Of a stretch of DNA of 64,000 nt, positions 51,010 to 62,011 are shown piece by piece. The position numbers and the translations under genes are program-made. The stretch is from Streptomyces sp. NBC_00554 (GTDB taxonomy: Bacteria > Actinomycetota > Actinomycetes > Streptomycetales > Streptomycetaceae): contig NZ_CP107799.1 of the NCBI RefSeq assembly GCF_041431135.1, forward strand, positions 1,550,001 to 1,614,000, written 5' to 3'. Positions within the stretch are counted from its first letter, which is position 1, and every line of letters starts with the position of its first letter. The notes under the pieces are model-generated. The model worked only from the letters and a program-made list of their open reading frames with translations. It was not told the origin of the DNA and did not search any database.

Positions 51010-51069
51010 TTGACGGTCGGGGTGACAGAGAGCACATTGGCGGCGCAGCCGCTTTGAGAGCGCTCTCAA
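51010..51069 (+). promoter_or_regulatory. Promoter region and CebR-like palindrome of the glucanase gene
   Basis: TTGACG (51010-51015) is followed by a weak -10. The perfect 16-bp palindrome TTGAGAGCGCTCTCAA (51054-51069) lies downstream. It shares the GAGCGCTC core with known LacI-family CebR sites (TGGGAGCGCTCCCA) and sits where bound protein would block transcription. Confidence 0.65.
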
Positions 51070-51120
51070 GCGGTTCTCCCCAACACCCGCGCACCCCACT
51101 CCGTACCCGAAGAGGCACCC

Positions 51121-52512
51121 ATGCGTGAAAACTCCGGCACACCCACCAGACCCCGCCCCTTACGCCGCGCGCTCATCGCCGTGCTCGGCACGCTCGCCCT
51201 GGCGGCCACCGCCGCCACGGCCGCCACCCTCCCCGCGAACGCCTCCGCTCCCCCGCCGCCCACCGGCTGGTCCCAGGTCTTCGTCGACGACTTCAACGGG
51301 TCCGCGGGAACCGGCGTCAACACCGCCAACTGGCAGTACACGACGGGCACCAGCTACCCCGGCGGTCCCGCCAACTTCGGTACCGGCGAGATCGAGACGA
51401 TGACCTCCAGCACCAACAACGTCTCGCTCGACGGCTCGGGCAACCTCCGCATCACCCCGCTGCGCGACGGCTCAGGCAACTGGACCTCGGGCCGCATCGA
51501 GACGGTGCGCACCGACTTCCAGCCCCCGGCCGGCGGCAAACTCCGCGTCGAGTCCCGCCTCCAGATGCCGAACGTGACCGGTGCCGCCGCCAAGGGCTAC
51601 TGGCCCGCCTTCTGGATGCTGGGCGCGCCCTTCCGCGGCAACTACTGGAACTGGCCCGGCATCGGCGAACTGGACATCATGGAGAACGTCCAGGGCCTCG
51701 GCACCCTGTGGGCCACCATGCACTGCGGCACCTCGCCCGGCGGCCCGTGCAACGAGACGAGCGGCATCGGCGGCAACACCCCCTGTACGACCTGCCAGTC
51801 GAGCTTCCACACCTACGCCGTGGAGTGGGACAAGTCCACGAGCGTCGAGGAGATGCGCTTCTACCTCGACGGCGTCAACTTCCATACGGTCAGGGCGAAT
51901 CAGGTCGACGCGACCACGTGGACGAACGCCACGAACCACGGCTACTTCCTCATCCTCAACGTCGCGATGGGCGGCGGCTTCCCGGACGCCTTCGGCGGCG
52001 GCCCGGACGCCGGCACGGTGCCAGGACACCCGCTGGTCGTGGACTACGTCCAGGTTCTCCAGTCCGGTGGGAGCGGTACCACACCGCCCCCGACCGGCAA
52101 CCGTGACGCCTACAGCGCCATCCAGGCCGAGTCCTACGACGGCCAGGGCGGCGTGGGCACCGAGACGACCACGGACACGGGCGGCGGCCAGAACCTGAGC
52201 GCGCTCGCGAACGGCGACTGGGCCCAGTACAACGGCGTCAACTTCGGCTCCACGGCGGCCACTCAGTTCGTCGCCCGGGTCGCGAGCGGCGCGTCCTCGG
52301 GCGTGAGCGGCCTGGTGGAGGTACGCCTCGACAGCCGTACGAACGCGCCCATCGGCAGCTTCGCGGTGGGCAACACCGGAGGCTGGCAGAGCTGGCGGAC
52401 CGTACCGGCGAACATCAGCGGGGTCACCGGCACGCACACCGTCTATCTGACCTTCACCAGCGGCCAGCCGGCCGACTTCGTGAACGTCAACTGGTTCAAC
52501 TTCGGTCGCTGA
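51121..52512 (+). CDS. Secreted GH16 endo-beta-1,3-glucanase with CBM6
   Basis: A 463-residue precursor. The signal peptide runs from the Arg-rich N-terminus to about NASA (residue 43). The GH16 domain has the catalytic GELDIMENV with nucleophile and acid/base Glu, and the strand PAFWMLGAPF. After a Gly/Thr/Pro linker a CBM6-like domain (YSAIQAESYDGQGGV ... NGDWAQYNGVNFG) ends the protein. It should degrade fungal or plant beta-glucan outside the cell. The palindrome upstream implies induction by glucan sugars. Confidence 0.93.
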   Translation: MRENSGTPTRPRPLRRALIAVLGTLALAATAATAATLPANASAPPPPTGWSQVFVDDFNGSAGTGVNTANWQYTTGTSYPGGPANFGTGEIETMTSSTNNVSLDGSGNLRITPLRDGSGNWTSGRIETVRTDFQPPAGGKLRVESRLQMPNVTGAAAKGYWPAFWMLGAPFRGNYWNWPGIGELDIMENVQGLGTLWATMHCGTSPGGPCNETSGIGGNTPCTTCQSSFHTYAVEWDKSTSVEEMRFYLDGVNFHTVRANQVDATTWTNATNHGYFLILNVAMGGGFPDAFGGGPDAGTVPGHPLVVDYVQVLQSGGSGTTPPPTGNRDAYSAIQAESYDGQGGVGTETTTDTGGGQNLSALANGDWAQYNGVNFGSTAATQFVARVASGASSGVSGLVEVRLDSRTNAPIGSFAVGNTGGWQSWRTVPANISGVTGTHTVYLTFTSGQPADFVNVNWFNFGR

Positions 52513-52526
52513 CCGAACGCTTGGCG

Positions 52527-52554
52527 AAGGGGCGGGCCGGAAGGCTCGCCCCTT
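52527..52554. terminator. Bidirectional hairpin between glucanase and AraC genes
   Basis: AAGGGGCGGGCC pairs with GGCTCGCCCCTT (one G-T wobble) around GGAA, directly between two convergent stops and ending in TTT on the plus strand. Confidence 0.75.
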
Positions 52555-53475
52555 TCAGCGCAGTTCGGCCCGGAACCCCGCCGGAGTCGTATCCGTGTGC
52601 TGGTGAAAGAACTTCGAGAAGTTCGCCGAGTCGGGAAAGCCCACGGCGACGCCGATGCGGCCGATGGGGATGTCCGTGTGGGCGAGGAGGCGTTTGGCCT
52701 CCAGGATCACCCGCTTGTCGATGAAGCCCTTCGGGGTCTCGCCGGTGGCCGCGCGGACAGCCCGGACGAGGGTGCGGCGCGAGTAGCCGAGGGCATCGGC
52801 GTACGCGCTGACACTGTGGTTGGTGGCGAAGCCCTTCTCGACCGCGTCCCGGAAGCGGGTGAAGGTGGTGTCGGTCTGTTCGCGGGCCGCCTCGGCGGAG
52901 CTGGCCGCGAGGTGGGCGAGGCGGAGCAGGAACGCGGTCAGGGAGTGCCGCAGTACCGAGGTGTGCAGGCTGAGCGGCAGCGTGGTGGTGTCGACGTACT
53001 CGCGTTCCAGCTGGGCGAGTGAGTGCTCCAGGGCGGCCAGCCGGGCCGCGTCGGGGCGCAGCAGCGGGGGCTGGTCGTAGCGGTAGAGGCCGGTCGCCTC
53101 GACGGTGGCCCGCGGCAGGAAGCCGGGCTGCATGGTGAGGACGGTGCCGCGGTAGTCGTCGGTGTTGGAGAAGCGGTGCACCTGGCCGGGGCGGATCCAC
53201 AGGATGTCGCCCGAGGAGACCTCGTACTCGGCGAAGTCGACCATGTGCCGGACGGGTCCCGCGTTGAACAGCATCACGACGTGGAAGTCGATGCGGTGCA
53301 CGCGCTCCAGCGGTGCGTCCGCGTGCCAGGTGCGGCCGGTCCCCATGGCGCCGACCTGCATACCGACGCCGGAGAGGCTCAGATCGACCGGAAACGGGAA
53401 GGTCCTGATCCCGTCGGTCACCTCGCCGGTTCCCCGTTCGCCCCCGGCGCCGCCTTGGGTGCTTATGTCTGCCAT
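52555..53475 (-). CDS. AraC-family regulator with N-terminal cupin sensor domain
   Basis: A 306-residue regulator. An N-terminal AraC-type cupin (RIDFHVVMLFNAGPVRHMVDF ... GDILWIRPGQVHRF) is followed by two helix-turn-helix units: VSAYADALGYSRRTLVRAVRAATG and IGRIGVAVGFPDSANFSKFFHQ. The ATG at 53475 was chosen; the frame is open for 20 more codons. It is divergent from the transketolase operon over 146 bp, which contains a short perfect palindrome. A sugar ligand is likely by family. Confidence 0.9.
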   Translation of the reverse strand: MADISTQGGAGGERGTGEVTDGIRTFPFPVDLSLSGVGMQVGAMGTGRTWHADAPLERVHRIDFHVVMLFNAGPVRHMVDFAEYEVSSGDILWIRPGQVHRFSNTDDYRGTVLTMQPGFLPRATVEATGLYRYDQPPLLRPDAARLAALEHSLAQLEREYVDTTTLPLSLHTSVLRHSLTAFLLRLAHLAASSAEAAREQTDTTFTRFRDAVEKGFATNHSVSAYADALGYSRRTLVRAVRAATGETPKGFIDKRVILEAKRLLAHTDIPIGRIGVAVGFPDSANFSKFFHQHTDTTPAGFRAELR

Positions 53476-53553
53476 GTCCGTCTCTCGCCGGTTCAGTCCC
53501 ACGCCGCGTGTCCCACTTTCACCGAAGGCTGACACACGGGCACCTTCCCCGGC

Positions 53554-53568
53554 AAAAGTCAGACTTTT
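53554..53568. promoter_or_regulatory. Perfect palindrome in the AraC/transketolase intergenic region
   Basis: AAAAGTC-A-GACTTTT is an AT-rich 15-bp inverted repeat about 54 bp before the tkt start, a candidate operator for the operon. Confidence 0.5.
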
Positions 53569-53621
53569 AGATTTGAACGCATCAGAGCAGTTACCCCGCT
53601 CCTATCGAGGACTTCTTGAAG

Positions 53622-55721
53622 ATGAGCACGCAGCAGAGCACGCAGACACCTGCCCGCTTCTCCGACGGATTCGAGTGGACCGAGCTGGACCGGCGTGCCG
53701 TCGACACCGCCCGTCTGCTGGCGGCCGACGCCGTGCAGAAGGTCGGAAACGGCCACCCGGGCACCGCGATGGCCCTGGCCCCGGCCGCGTACACCCTCTT
53801 CCAGAAGGTGATGCGGCACGACCCCGCGGACCCGGAGTGGACCGGCCGCGACCGCTTCGTCCTCTCCCCCGGCCACACCTCGCTGACCCTCTACACCCAG
53901 CTCTTCCTTTCAGGTTATGAACTCGAACTCGATGACCTGAAGGCGTTCCGCACGCATGGTTCCAAGACGCCGGGCCACCCGGAGTACGGCCACACGGCGG
54001 GCGTCGAGACGACGACAGGGCCGCTCGGCCAGGGTGCCGCCAACGCCGTGGGCATGGCGATGGCCGCCCGCTACGAGCGCGGCCTCTTCGACCCCGAGGC
54101 CCCGGAGGGCGAGTCCCCCTTCGACCACACCATCTGGGCGATCGTCTCGGACGGCGACCTCGAGGAGGGCATCTCCGCCGAGGCCTCCTCCCTGGCCGGC
54201 CACCAGAAGCTCGGCAACCTCGTCTTCGTCTACGACGACAACCACATCTCCATCGAGGGCGACACGGCGACGGCGTTCTCCGAGGACGTACTGAAGCGGT
54301 ACGAGGCGTACGGCTGGCACGTGCAGCGGATCGCGCCCTCGGCCGACGGCGACATCGACGTGCACGCGCTGCACTCGGCGCTCAGGGCGGCGCAGGCCGA
54401 GACCGAGCGCCCCTCCATCATCGCGATGCGCACGATCATCGCCTGGCCCGCGCCGACCGCGCAGAACACCGAGGCCTCGCACGGCTCGGCACTCGGCGCC
54501 GACGAGATCGCGGCCACCAAGCGCGTCCTCGGCTTCGACCCGGAGAAGACCTTCGAGGTCTCGGACGAGGTGCTCGCCCACGCCCGCGCGGCCCTCGACC
54601 GCGGCGCCGAGGCACACGCCGCCTGGGACAAGCAGCTCGCCGAGTGGCGCACCGCGCAGCCCGAGCGCGCCAAGCTCTTCGACCGTGTCGTGGCCGGTCA
54701 GCTGCCCGAGGGCTGGGAGTCCGCGCTGCCGGTCTTCGAGGAAGGCACCTCGGTGGCCACCCGCGCCGCCTCCGGCAAGGTCCTCCAGGCGCTTGGCGGC
54801 GTACTCCCCGAGCTGTGGGGCGGCTCCGCCGACCTGGCCGGATCGAACAACACCACCATCGACAAGACCAGCTCCTTCCTCCCGAAGGGCAACCCGCTGC
54901 CGGAGGCCGACCCGTACGGCCGCACCGTCCACTTCGGCATCCGCGAGCACTCGATGGCCGCCGAGATGAACGGCATCGCGCTGCACGGCAACACCCGCAT
55001 CTACGGCGGAACGTTCCTGGTCTTCTCGGACTACATGCGCAACGCCGTGCGCCTCTCCGCGCTGATGCAGCTTCCGGTGACGTACGTCTGGACGCACGAC
55101 TCGATCGGCCTCGGCGAGGACGGTCCGACCCACCAGCCGGTCGAGCACCTGGCCTCGCTGCGCGCGATCCCCGGCCTGAACATCGTCCGCCCCGCCGACG
55201 CCAATGAGACGGCCATCGCCTGGGCCGAGATCCTCAAGCGGCACGCCACGAACCCGGCTCCGCACGGCCTGGCCCTGACCCGGCAGGGCGTGCCCACGTA
55301 CCCCGTGAACTCCGATGCGGCGCGCGGCGGTTACGTCCTCCAGGACTCCTCCACCGGCACGCCGGACCTCATCCTCATCGCCACCGGCTCCGAGGTGCAG
55401 CTCGCCGTCGCCGCGCGCGAGCGGCTGGAGGCCGAGGGGGTCGGCACGCGGGTCGTGTCCATGCCGTCCGTGGAGTGGTTCGAGGAGCAGTCCGCCGAGT
55501 ACCGCGCGTCCGTGCTGCCGCCGTCCGTGAAGGCCCGCGTGGCGGTCGAGGCGGGCATCGGCCTGACCTGGTACCGGTACGTCGGTGACGCGGGACGCAT
55601 CGTTTCGCTGGAGCACTTCGGCGCCTCCGCCGACGCCAAGACCCTGTTCGCCGAGTTCGGCTTCACCGCCGAGAACGTAGCCAACACGGCCCGGGAATCC
55701 CTCGCCGCCCTCCGCGGTTAA
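53622..55721 (+). CDS. tkt: Transketolase
   Basis: Transfers two-carbon ketol units between sugar phosphates using thiamine diphosphate. The 699-residue protein has [13 protein letters not shown], the ThDP/Mg site [13 protein letters not shown]...[10 protein letters not shown], the catalytic Glu region [14 protein letters not shown] and [16 protein letters not shown] 53622 follows GAGGAC. It starts the seven-gene pentose phosphate operon. Streptomyces usually carry two such sets, one constitutive and one regulated; the AraC neighbour suggests this is a regulated set. Confidence 0.95.
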   Translation: MSTQQSTQTPARFSDGFEWTELDRRAVDTARLLAADAVQKVGNGHPGTAMALAPAAYTLFQKVMRHDPADPEWTGRDRFVLSPGHTSLTLYTQLFLSGYELELDDLKAFRTHGSKTPGHPEYGHTAGVETTTGPLGQGAANAVGMAMAARYERGLFDPEAPEGESPFDHTIWAIVSDGDLEEGISAEASSLAGHQKLGNLVFVYDDNHISIEGDTATAFSEDVLKRYEAYGWHVQRIAPSADGDIDVHALHSALRAAQAETERPSIIAMRTIIAWPAPTAQNTEASHGSALGADEIAATKRVLGFDPEKTFEVSDEVLAHARAALDRGAEAHAAWDKQLAEWRTAQPERAKLFDRVVAGQLPEGWESALPVFEEGTSVATRAASGKVLQALGGVLPELWGGSADLAGSNNTTIDKTSSFLPKGNPLPEADPYGRTVHFGIREHSMAAEMNGIALHGNTRIYGGTFLVFSDYMRNAVRLSALMQLPVTYVWTHDSIGLGEDGPTHQPVEHLASLRAIPGLNIVRPADANETAIAWAEILKRHATNPAPHGLALTRQGVPTYPVNSDAARGGYVLQDSSTGTPDLILIATGSEVQLAVAARERLEAEGVGTRVVSMPSVEWFEEQSAEYRASVLPPSVKARVAVEAGIGLTWYRYVGDAGRIVSLEHFGASADAKTLFAEFGFTAENVANTARESLAALRG

Positions 55722-55749
55722 TCCGATCGCACAAAGGAAGATGATCACC

Positions 55750-56886
55750 GTGACCGAAGCAACCGCACCCGCGGCAAACCTGAAGCGCCTCTCCGACGAA
55801 GGCGTCTCCATCTGGCTGGACGACCTCTCGCGCAAGCGGATCGCGTCCGGCAACCTCGCCGAACTCATCGAGACCAAGCACGTGGTGGGCGTCACCACCA
55901 ACCCCTCCATCTTCCAGGCCGCGATCGGCTCCGGAGAGGGTTACGAGGAGCAGCTGGCCGACCTCGCCACGCGCGGGGTGACAGTCGACGAGGCCGTCCG
56001 CATGATGACGACCGCCGACGTCCGCGCCGCCGCCGACATACTGCGCCCGGTGTACGAAGCGACCGGCGGCCGCGACGGCCGGGTCTCCATCGAGGTCGAC
56101 CCCCGTCTGGCCCACCGGACCGCCGCGACGATCGCCGAGGCCAAGCAGCTCGCCTGGCTGGTCGACCGCCCGAACGTGATGATCAAGATCCCGGCGACGA
56201 AGGCCGGCCTCCCGGCGATCACCGAGGTCATCGGCAGGGGCATCAGCGTCAACGTCACGCTGATCTTCTCGCTCGAGCGCTACCGCGAGGTCATGGACGC
56301 CTACCTGGCGGGCCTGGAGAAGGCGCAGGCCGCGGGCATCGACCTCGCGACCATCCACTCCGTCGCCTCCTTCTTCGTCTCCCGCGTCGACAGCGAGATC
56401 GACAAGCGCCTCACAAAGGCCGGCACCGACGAGGCTCTCGCCCTCAAGGGAAAGGCGGCGCTCGCCAACGCCCGGCTCGCCTACGAGGCGTACGAAGAGG
56501 TCTTCGGCTCCGCCCGCTGGACCGCGCTCGCCCCGTCCGGCGCCCACAAGCAGCGCCCCCTGTGGGCCTCGACGGGCGTCAAGGACCCCGCGTACAAGGA
56601 CACCCTGTACGTCGACGAGCTGGTCGCGCCCGGCACCGTCAACACCATGCCGGAAGGGACCCTCAACGCCACCGCCGACCACGGCGACATCCACGGCGAT
56701 GCGGTGACCGGCGGCTACGACCGGGCCCGCGCCGATCTGGCGGCCGTCGAGCGGCTCGGTGTCTCGTACGAGGAGGTCGTCAAGCAGCTGGAGGACGAGG
56801 GCGTCTCGAAGTTCGAGGCCGCCTGGGAAGATCTTCTCGACGCGGTGGCGACTTCGCTGCGCGGCAAGGGAGCTGAGGGGGAATGA
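55750..56886 (+). CDS. tal: Transaldolase
   Basis: Moves a dihydroxyacetone unit between sugar phosphates through a Schiff base. It has about 378 residues of the long actinobacterial type. The active-site Lys is in [16 protein letters not shown], and [13 protein letters not shown] is the family signature near the N-terminus. GTG 55750 was chosen because AAAGGAAG is well spaced from it; ATG 55741 in the same frame sits too close to that site. The 3' end overlaps zwf by 4 bp. Confidence 0.94.
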   Translation: MTEATAPAANLKRLSDEGVSIWLDDLSRKRIASGNLAELIETKHVVGVTTNPSIFQAAIGSGEGYEEQLADLATRGVTVDEAVRMMTTADVRAAADILRPVYEATGGRDGRVSIEVDPRLAHRTAATIAEAKQLAWLVDRPNVMIKIPATKAGLPAITEVIGRGISVNVTLIFSLERYREVMDAYLAGLEKAQAAGIDLATIHSVASFFVSRVDSEIDKRLTKAGTDEALALKGKAALANARLAYEAYEEVFGSARWTALAPSGAHKQRPLWASTGVKDPAYKDTLYVDELVAPGTVNTMPEGTLNATADHGDIHGDAVTGGYDRARADLAAVERLGVSYEEVVKQLEDEGVSKFEAAWEDLLDAVATSLRGKGAEGE

Positions 56887-58547
56887 GCAGGCGTGAGGCG
56901 CTTCCCGGTAGTACCCCGCAGGTTGCGGCCACCGCGACGGCGGGATCTGGTGACACGGCCCTGGAACCGGCCGCAGTAACAGCGGGTGCGAGCGGCGATG
57001 TGAGTGCCGCGCTCGGGGTCGACCTCGACTGGTCCAACCCCCTGCGCGACCCCCGGGACCGCCGTCTCCCCCGTATCGCGGGCCCCTCGGGCCTCGTCAT
57101 CTTCGGCGTCACCGGCGACCTGTCCCGCAAGAAGCTGATGCCGGCCGTCTACGACCTCGCCAACCGCGGTCTGCTCCCGCCGGGCTTCTCGCTCCTCGGC
57201 TTCGCCCGCCGCGAGTGGGAAGACCAGGACTTCGCGCAGGTGGTGCACGACTCGGTGCGCGAGCACGCCCGTACGGAGTTCCGCGAGGAGGTCTGGCAGC
57301 AGCTCGCCGAGGGCATGCGGTTCATCCCCGGCGACTTCGACGACGACACGGCGTTCAAGCAACTGCGTTCCGCTGTCGACGAGTTGGACTCCTCGCGCGG
57401 CACCAGCGGCAACTACGCCTTCTATCTCTCCGTACCGCCGAAGTTCTTCCCGAAGGTCGTCAAGCAGCTCAAGAAGCACGGGCTCGCCGACGCACCGGAG
57501 GGTTCCTGGCGGCGAGCGGTCATCGAGAAGCCGTTCGGGCGCGACCTTGCCAGCGCGCGTGAGCTGAACAAGATCGTGCACGAGGTGTTCGACCCGGAGC
57601 AGGTGTTCCGTATCGACCACTACCTCGGCAAGGAGACCGTCCAGAACATCCTGGCGCTGCGCTTCGCCAACCAGATGTACGAGCCCATCTGGAACCGGTC
57701 CTACGTCGACCACGTACAGATCACGATGGCCGAGGACATCGGCATCGGCGGCCGTGCGGGGTACTACGACGGCATCGGCTCCGCCCGTGACGTGATCCAG
57801 AACCACCTCCTCCAGCTGATGGCGCTGACCGCCATGGAGGAGCCGGCCGCCTTCGACGCCGAGTCGCTGCTCACCGAGAAGCTCAAGGTGTTCAAGGCCG
57901 TGAAGCTGCCGGACGAGCTGGGCGAGCACACGGTGCGCGGGCAGTACGCGGCGAGCTGGCAGGGCGGCGAGCGGGTGCGCGGCTATCTCCAGGAGGACGG
58001 TATCGACCCCAAGTCGACGACCGACACCTTCGCGGCCGTGAAGCTGGAGGTCGACAACCGGCGCTGGGCGGGTGTCCCCTTCTACCTCAGGACCGGAAAG
58101 CGCCTCGGCCGGCGGGTCACGGAGATCGCGGTGGTCTTCCAGCGCGCCCCCCACTCCCCCTTCGACTCGACCGCCACGGAAGAGCTCGGCGCGAACGCGA
58201 TCGTCATCCGCGTCCAGCCCGACGAGGGCATGACCGTGCGCTTCGGTTCGAAGGTGCCGGGTACGTCGATGGAGATCCGGGACGTCACGATGGACTTCGC
58301 TTACGGCGAGTCGTTCACGGAGTCCAGCCCGGAGGCGTACGAACGGCTGATCCTGGATGTCCTGCTCGGCGACGCCAATCTCTTTCCCCGTCACCAGGAG
58401 GTGGAAGAGTCCTGGAAGATCCTCGACCCGATCGAGGGTTACTGGGAGAAGCACGGCAAGCCCGCGCAGTACCCCTCGGGCAGCTGGGGCCCGAAGGAAG
58501 CCGACGAGATGCTCGCACGAGACGGACGGAGCTGGCGCAGGCCATGA
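56883..58547 (+). CDS. zwf: Glucose-6-phosphate dehydrogenase
   Basis: Oxidises glucose 6-phosphate to 6-phosphogluconolactone with NADP+. The 554-residue protein carries the cofactor motif [14 protein letters not shown] and the active-site [13 protein letters not shown]. The first 60 residues are a poorly conserved, Ala/Thr/Ser-rich extension before the Rossmann fold. The ATG overlaps the tal stop (ATGA), and the gene overlaps opcA by 4 bp. Confidence 0.95.
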   Translation: MSRREALPGSTPQVAATATAGSGDTALEPAAVTAGASGDVSAALGVDLDWSNPLRDPRDRRLPRIAGPSGLVIFGVTGDLSRKKLMPAVYDLANRGLLPPGFSLLGFARREWEDQDFAQVVHDSVREHARTEFREEVWQQLAEGMRFIPGDFDDDTAFKQLRSAVDELDSSRGTSGNYAFYLSVPPKFFPKVVKQLKKHGLADAPEGSWRRAVIEKPFGRDLASARELNKIVHEVFDPEQVFRIDHYLGKETVQNILALRFANQMYEPIWNRSYVDHVQITMAEDIGIGGRAGYYDGIGSARDVIQNHLLQLMALTAMEEPAAFDAESLLTEKLKVFKAVKLPDELGEHTVRGQYAASWQGGERVRGYLQEDGIDPKSTTDTFAAVKLEVDNRRWAGVPFYLRTGKRLGRRVTEIAVVFQRAPHSPFDSTATEELGANAIVIRVQPDEGMTVRFGSKVPGTSMEIRDVTMDFAYGESFTESSPEAYERLILDVLLGDANLFPRHQEVEESWKILDPIEGYWEKHGKPAQYPSGSWGPKEADEMLARDGRSWRRP

Positions 58548-59479
58548 AGATCGACCTCACCGACACCACGGCAAGCAAGATCAACAAGGCGCTCGTGAAG
58601 GGCCGCCGCGAAATCGGCACACCTGCCGTGGGCATGGTCCTCACGATGGTCATCGTGACCGACGAGGAGAACGCCTACGACTCCATCAAGGCGGCCGAGG
58701 AGGCCTCGCGCGAGCACCCCTCACGCACCCTGGTCGTCATCAGGCGGGTCGCGCGCACCCCGCGCGACCGCACGAACTCCCGCCTGGACGCGGAGGTGCG
58801 GGTCGGTTCGGACGCGGGCACCGGTGAGACGGTCGTCCTGCGGACCTACGGCGACGTGTCCGACCACGCCGACTCGGTGGTCCTGCCGCTGCTGCTGCCC
58901 GACGCGCCGGTCGTCGTGTGGTGGCCGGTGGACGCCCCCGAGATTCCGGTCAAGGACCCGCTGGGTGCCCTCGCGCAGCGCCGGATCACCGACATGTACG
59001 CCGTCGAGAACCCGCTGCGGGCACTGGCGGCCCGCGCCGCGGCGTACGCGCCCGGTGACACCGACCTGGCGTGGACCCGGCTGACGCCGTGGCGTTCGAT
59101 GCTGGCCGCCGCGCTCGACCAGGCCCGTACGAAGGTGACCTCGGCGGCCGTCGAGAGCGAGGCGGAGAACCCGAGCGCCGAACTGCTGGCCCGCTGGCTG
59201 GAGGCCCGCCTCAAGGTCCCGGTCGAGCGGGTTGTCACCGCCGGTCCGGTGGTGACCGCCGTACGGCTCGGCACGAAGAGCGGCGAGATCGTGATCGACC
59301 GCCCCGAGGGCCCGCTGGCCACGCTGTCCCTGCCCGGACAGCCCTCCCGCACCCTCGCGCTGAAGGTGCGCTCAACCTCCGAGCTGATCGCGGAGGAGCT
59401 GCGCCGTCTCGACGCGGACGAGATGTACGCCGTCGCCCTGCAGGGCGAGGGCACCAAGGAGAACCCCAGTCATGTCTGA
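58544..59479 (+). CDS. opcA: Glucose-6-phosphate dehydrogenase assembly protein OpcA
   Basis: A 311-residue protein needed for full G6PDH activity in actinobacteria and cyanobacteria. It begins [17 protein letters not shown] and contains the conserved [18 protein letters not shown] and [14 protein letters not shown]. It overlaps zwf by 4 bp and pgi by 8 bp, consistent with co-translation with the enzyme it serves. Confidence 0.93.
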   Translation: MKIDLTDTTASKINKALVKGRREIGTPAVGMVLTMVIVTDEENAYDSIKAAEEASREHPSRTLVVIRRVARTPRDRTNSRLDAEVRVGSDAGTGETVVLRTYGDVSDHADSVVLPLLLPDAPVVVWWPVDAPEIPVKDPLGALAQRRITDMYAVENPLRALAARAAAYAPGDTDLAWTRLTPWRSMLAAALDQARTKVTSAAVESEAENPSAELLARWLEARLKVPVERVVTAGPVVTAVRLGTKSGEIVIDRPEGPLATLSLPGQPSRTLALKVRSTSELIAEELRRLDADEMYAVALQGEGTKENPSHV

Positions 59480-61121
59480 CTCCCCCAAGCTCACACGGCG
59501 CCCCGAGTGGGTGGCCCTGGAGGACCACCGCGCCGGTGCGCTCCTGCACCCGCAGCTGCGTGAGCTGTTCGCCGCCGACCCCGCGCGCGCGGAGCGTTAC
59601 GTCGTACGGGTCGGCGACCTGCGCATCGACTACTCCAAGCACCTGATCACGGACGAGACCCTCGCCCTGCTCCAGGAACTGGCCACCGCCACCGATGTGT
59701 TCGGGCTGCGGGACGCCATGTTCCGCGGCGAGAAGATCAACACGACCGAGGACCGCGCGGTGCTGCACACCGCGCTGCGTGCCCCGCGCGACGCGGTCGT
59801 CGAGGTCGACGGCGAGAACGTCGTCCCGGCCGTGCACGCCGTGCTCGACGAGATGGCCGGCTTCGCTCTCAGGATCCGCTCCGGCGAGTGGACCGGACAC
59901 ACCGGCAAGCGCATCCGCAATGTCGTCAACATCGGCATCGGCGGCTCGGACCTCGGCCCGGCCATGGCGTACGAGGCCCTGCGGGCCTTCACGGACCGGG
60001 AGTTGACGGTCCGATTCGTCTCGAACGTGGACGGGGCCGACCTCCATGAGGCCGTGCGGGACCTCGACCCGGCCGAGACGCTGTTCATCATCGCCTCGAA
60101 GACGTTCACCACCATCGAGACCATCACCAACGCGACCTCCGCCCGGTCCTGGCTGCTCGACGGGCTCGACGGCAACGAAAAGGCGGTGGCCAAGCACTTC
60201 GTGGCGCTGTCGACGAACGCCGGGAAGGTCGCCGAATTCGGCATCGACACGGCGAACATGTTCGGGTTCTGGGACTGGGTCGGCGGGCGGTACTCGTTCG
60301 ACTCGGCGATCGGCCTGTCGCTGATGGTCGCGATCGGTCCCGACCGGTTCCGGGAGCTGCTCGACGGGTTCCGTATCGTCGACGAGCATTTCAAGAGCGC
60401 CCCGGCCGACGCCAACGCACCTTTGCTTCTTGGCCTGTTGGGCGTCTGGTACGGCAACTTCTTCGACGCCCAGTCGCACGCCGTGCTGCCGTACTCGCAC
60501 TACCTGTCCAAGTTCACCGCATACCTGCAGCAGCTGGACATGGAGTCCAACGGCAAGTCGGTGGACCGGGACGGCCACCTGGTGGAGTGGCAGACCGGTC
60601 CGGTGGTCTGGGGCACTCCCGGCACCAACGGACAGCACGCGTACTACCAACTCATCCACCAGGGCACGAAGTTGATCCCGGCCGATCTGATCGGCTTCGC
60701 CAACCCGGTCGGCGAGCTGAGCGACGAACTCAAGGCCCAGCACGACCTGTTGATGGCCAACCTGTTCGCGCAGGGCCAGGCCCTCGCCTTCGGCAAGACC
60801 AGCGACGAGGTACGTGCCGAAGGGGTGTCCGAGGAGCAGGTGCCGCACCGCACCTTCCGCGGCAACCACCCCACCACGACCATCCTGGCAGCCGAGTTGA
60901 CCCCCTCGGTCCTCGGCCAGCTCATCGCCCTCTATGAGCACAAGGTCTTCGTGCAGGGCGCCATCTGGAACATCGATTCCTTCGACCAGTGGGGTGTCGA
61001 GCTGGGCAAGGTCCTCGCCAAGCGTGTGGAACCCGCCCTCACCGAAGGCGCCGACGTGCCCGGCCTCGATCCCTCCACCGCCGCCCTCGTGGCCGCTTAC
61101 CGCACTCTCCGGAAGAAGTGA
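59472..61121 (+). CDS. pgi: Glucose-6-phosphate isomerase
   Basis: Interconverts glucose and fructose 6-phosphates. The 549-residue protein has the phosphate-binding [18 protein letters not shown], the signature [17 protein letters not shown] with catalytic residues, and [13 protein letters not shown]-terminal [18 protein letters not shown] with the conserved catalytic Lys is also present. It overlaps opcA by 8 bp. Its place in the operon allows recycling of fructose 6-phosphate into the oxidative branch. Confidence 0.95.
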   Translation: MSDSPKLTRRPEWVALEDHRAGALLHPQLRELFAADPARAERYVVRVGDLRIDYSKHLITDETLALLQELATATDVFGLRDAMFRGEKINTTEDRAVLHTALRAPRDAVVEVDGENVVPAVHAVLDEMAGFALRIRSGEWTGHTGKRIRNVVNIGIGGSDLGPAMAYEALRAFTDRELTVRFVSNVDGADLHEAVRDLDPAETLFIIASKTFTTIETITNATSARSWLLDGLDGNEKAVAKHFVALSTNAGKVAEFGIDTANMFGFWDWVGGRYSFDSAIGLSLMVAIGPDRFRELLDGFRIVDEHFKSAPADANAPLLLGLLGVWYGNFFDAQSHAVLPYSHYLSKFTAYLQQLDMESNGKSVDRDGHLVEWQTGPVVWGTPGTNGQHAYYQLIHQGTKLIPADLIGFANPVGELSDELKAQHDLLMANLFAQGQALAFGKTSDEVRAEGVSEEQVPHRTFRGNHPTTTILAAELTPSVLGQLIALYEHKVFVQGAIWNIDSFDQWGVELGKVLAKRVEPALTEGADVPGLDPSTAALVAAYRTLRKK

Positions 61122-61127
61122 ACTGAC

Positions 61128-62006
61128 ATGCAGCTCGGACTCATCGGCCTCGGCAAGATGGGCGGCAACATGCGCGAGCGGATCCGCCGCGCAGGCCACA
61201 CCGTCCTCGGATACGACCGCAACCCCGACCTCGCCGACGTCAGCAGCCTCGCTGAACTCGTGAGCAGGCTCGAAGGCCCGCGTGTGGTGTGGGTGATGGT
61301 GCCGGCGGGTGCCGCGACCCAGTCCACCATCGATGAGCTGGCCGTGCTCCTGGAGCCCGGCGACGTCGTGGTGGACGGCGGGAACTCCCGCTGGACCGAC
61401 GACGAGAAGCACGCCGTCGAACTCGGCATCAAGGGCATCGGCTTCGTCGACGCCGGCGTCTCCGGCGGCGTCTGGGGCCTGGAGAACGGCTACGCCCTGA
61501 TGGTCGGCGGCGACGCCGAGAACATCGCCAAGGTCCAGCCGGTCTTCGACGCGCTCAAGCCCGAGGGCGACTTCGGCTTCGTGCACGCAGGCAAGGTCGG
61601 CGCCGGCCACTTCTCCAAGATGGTCCACAACGGCATCGAGTACGCCATGATGCAGGCCTACGCCGAGGGCTGGGAGCTCCTGGAGAAGGTCGGCTCCGTC
61701 ACCGACGTACGCGAGGTCTTCCGCTCCTGGCAGGAAGGCACCGTGATCCGCTCCTGGCTCCTCGACCTCGCCGTCAACGCCCTCAACGAGGACGAGCACC
61801 TCGACAAGCTCCGCGGCTACGCCGAGGACTCCGGCGAAGGCCGCTGGACCGTCGAAGCGGCCATCGACAACTCCGTCCCGCTCCCCGCGATCACCGCCTC
61901 GCTGTTCGCACGGTTCGCCTCACGGCAGGACGACTCACCGCAGATGAAGATGGTCGCCGCCCTGCGCAACCAGTTCGGCGGCCACGCCGTCGAGTCCGCG
62001 AAGTAA
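61128..62006 (+). CDS. gnd: 6-phosphogluconate dehydrogenase, short form
   Basis: Decarboxylates 6-phosphogluconate to ribulose 5-phosphate. The 292-residue protein is of the short GndA type, usually NAD-linked. It shows the cofactor motif GLIGLGKMGGNM, then VMVPAG, DGGNSRWTDD and the catalytic region DAGVSGGVWGLENGYALM with GAGHFSKMVHNGIEY. It starts 6 bp after pgi. Confidence 0.94.
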   Translation: MQLGLIGLGKMGGNMRERIRRAGHTVLGYDRNPDLADVSSLAELVSRLEGPRVVWVMVPAGAATQSTIDELAVLLEPGDVVVDGGNSRWTDDEKHAVELGIKGIGFVDAGVSGGVWGLENGYALMVGGDAENIAKVQPVFDALKPEGDFGFVHAGKVGAGHFSKMVHNGIEYAMMQAYAEGWELLEKVGSVTDVREVFRSWQEGTVIRSWLLDLAVNALNEDEHLDKLRGYAEDSGEGRWTVEAAIDNSVPLPAITASLFARFASRQDDSPQMKMVAALRNQFGGHAVESAK

Positions 62007-62011
62007 CCGCC

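Noticed and set aside
53910..55910. A 666-residue open frame on the minus strand
   Set aside because: Antisense to transketolase, with no recognisable fold or ribosome site.
59235..61799. An 854-residue open frame on the minus strand
   Set aside because: Antisense to opcA, pgi and gnd. Those have full catalytic motifs, and the long frame is a composition effect.
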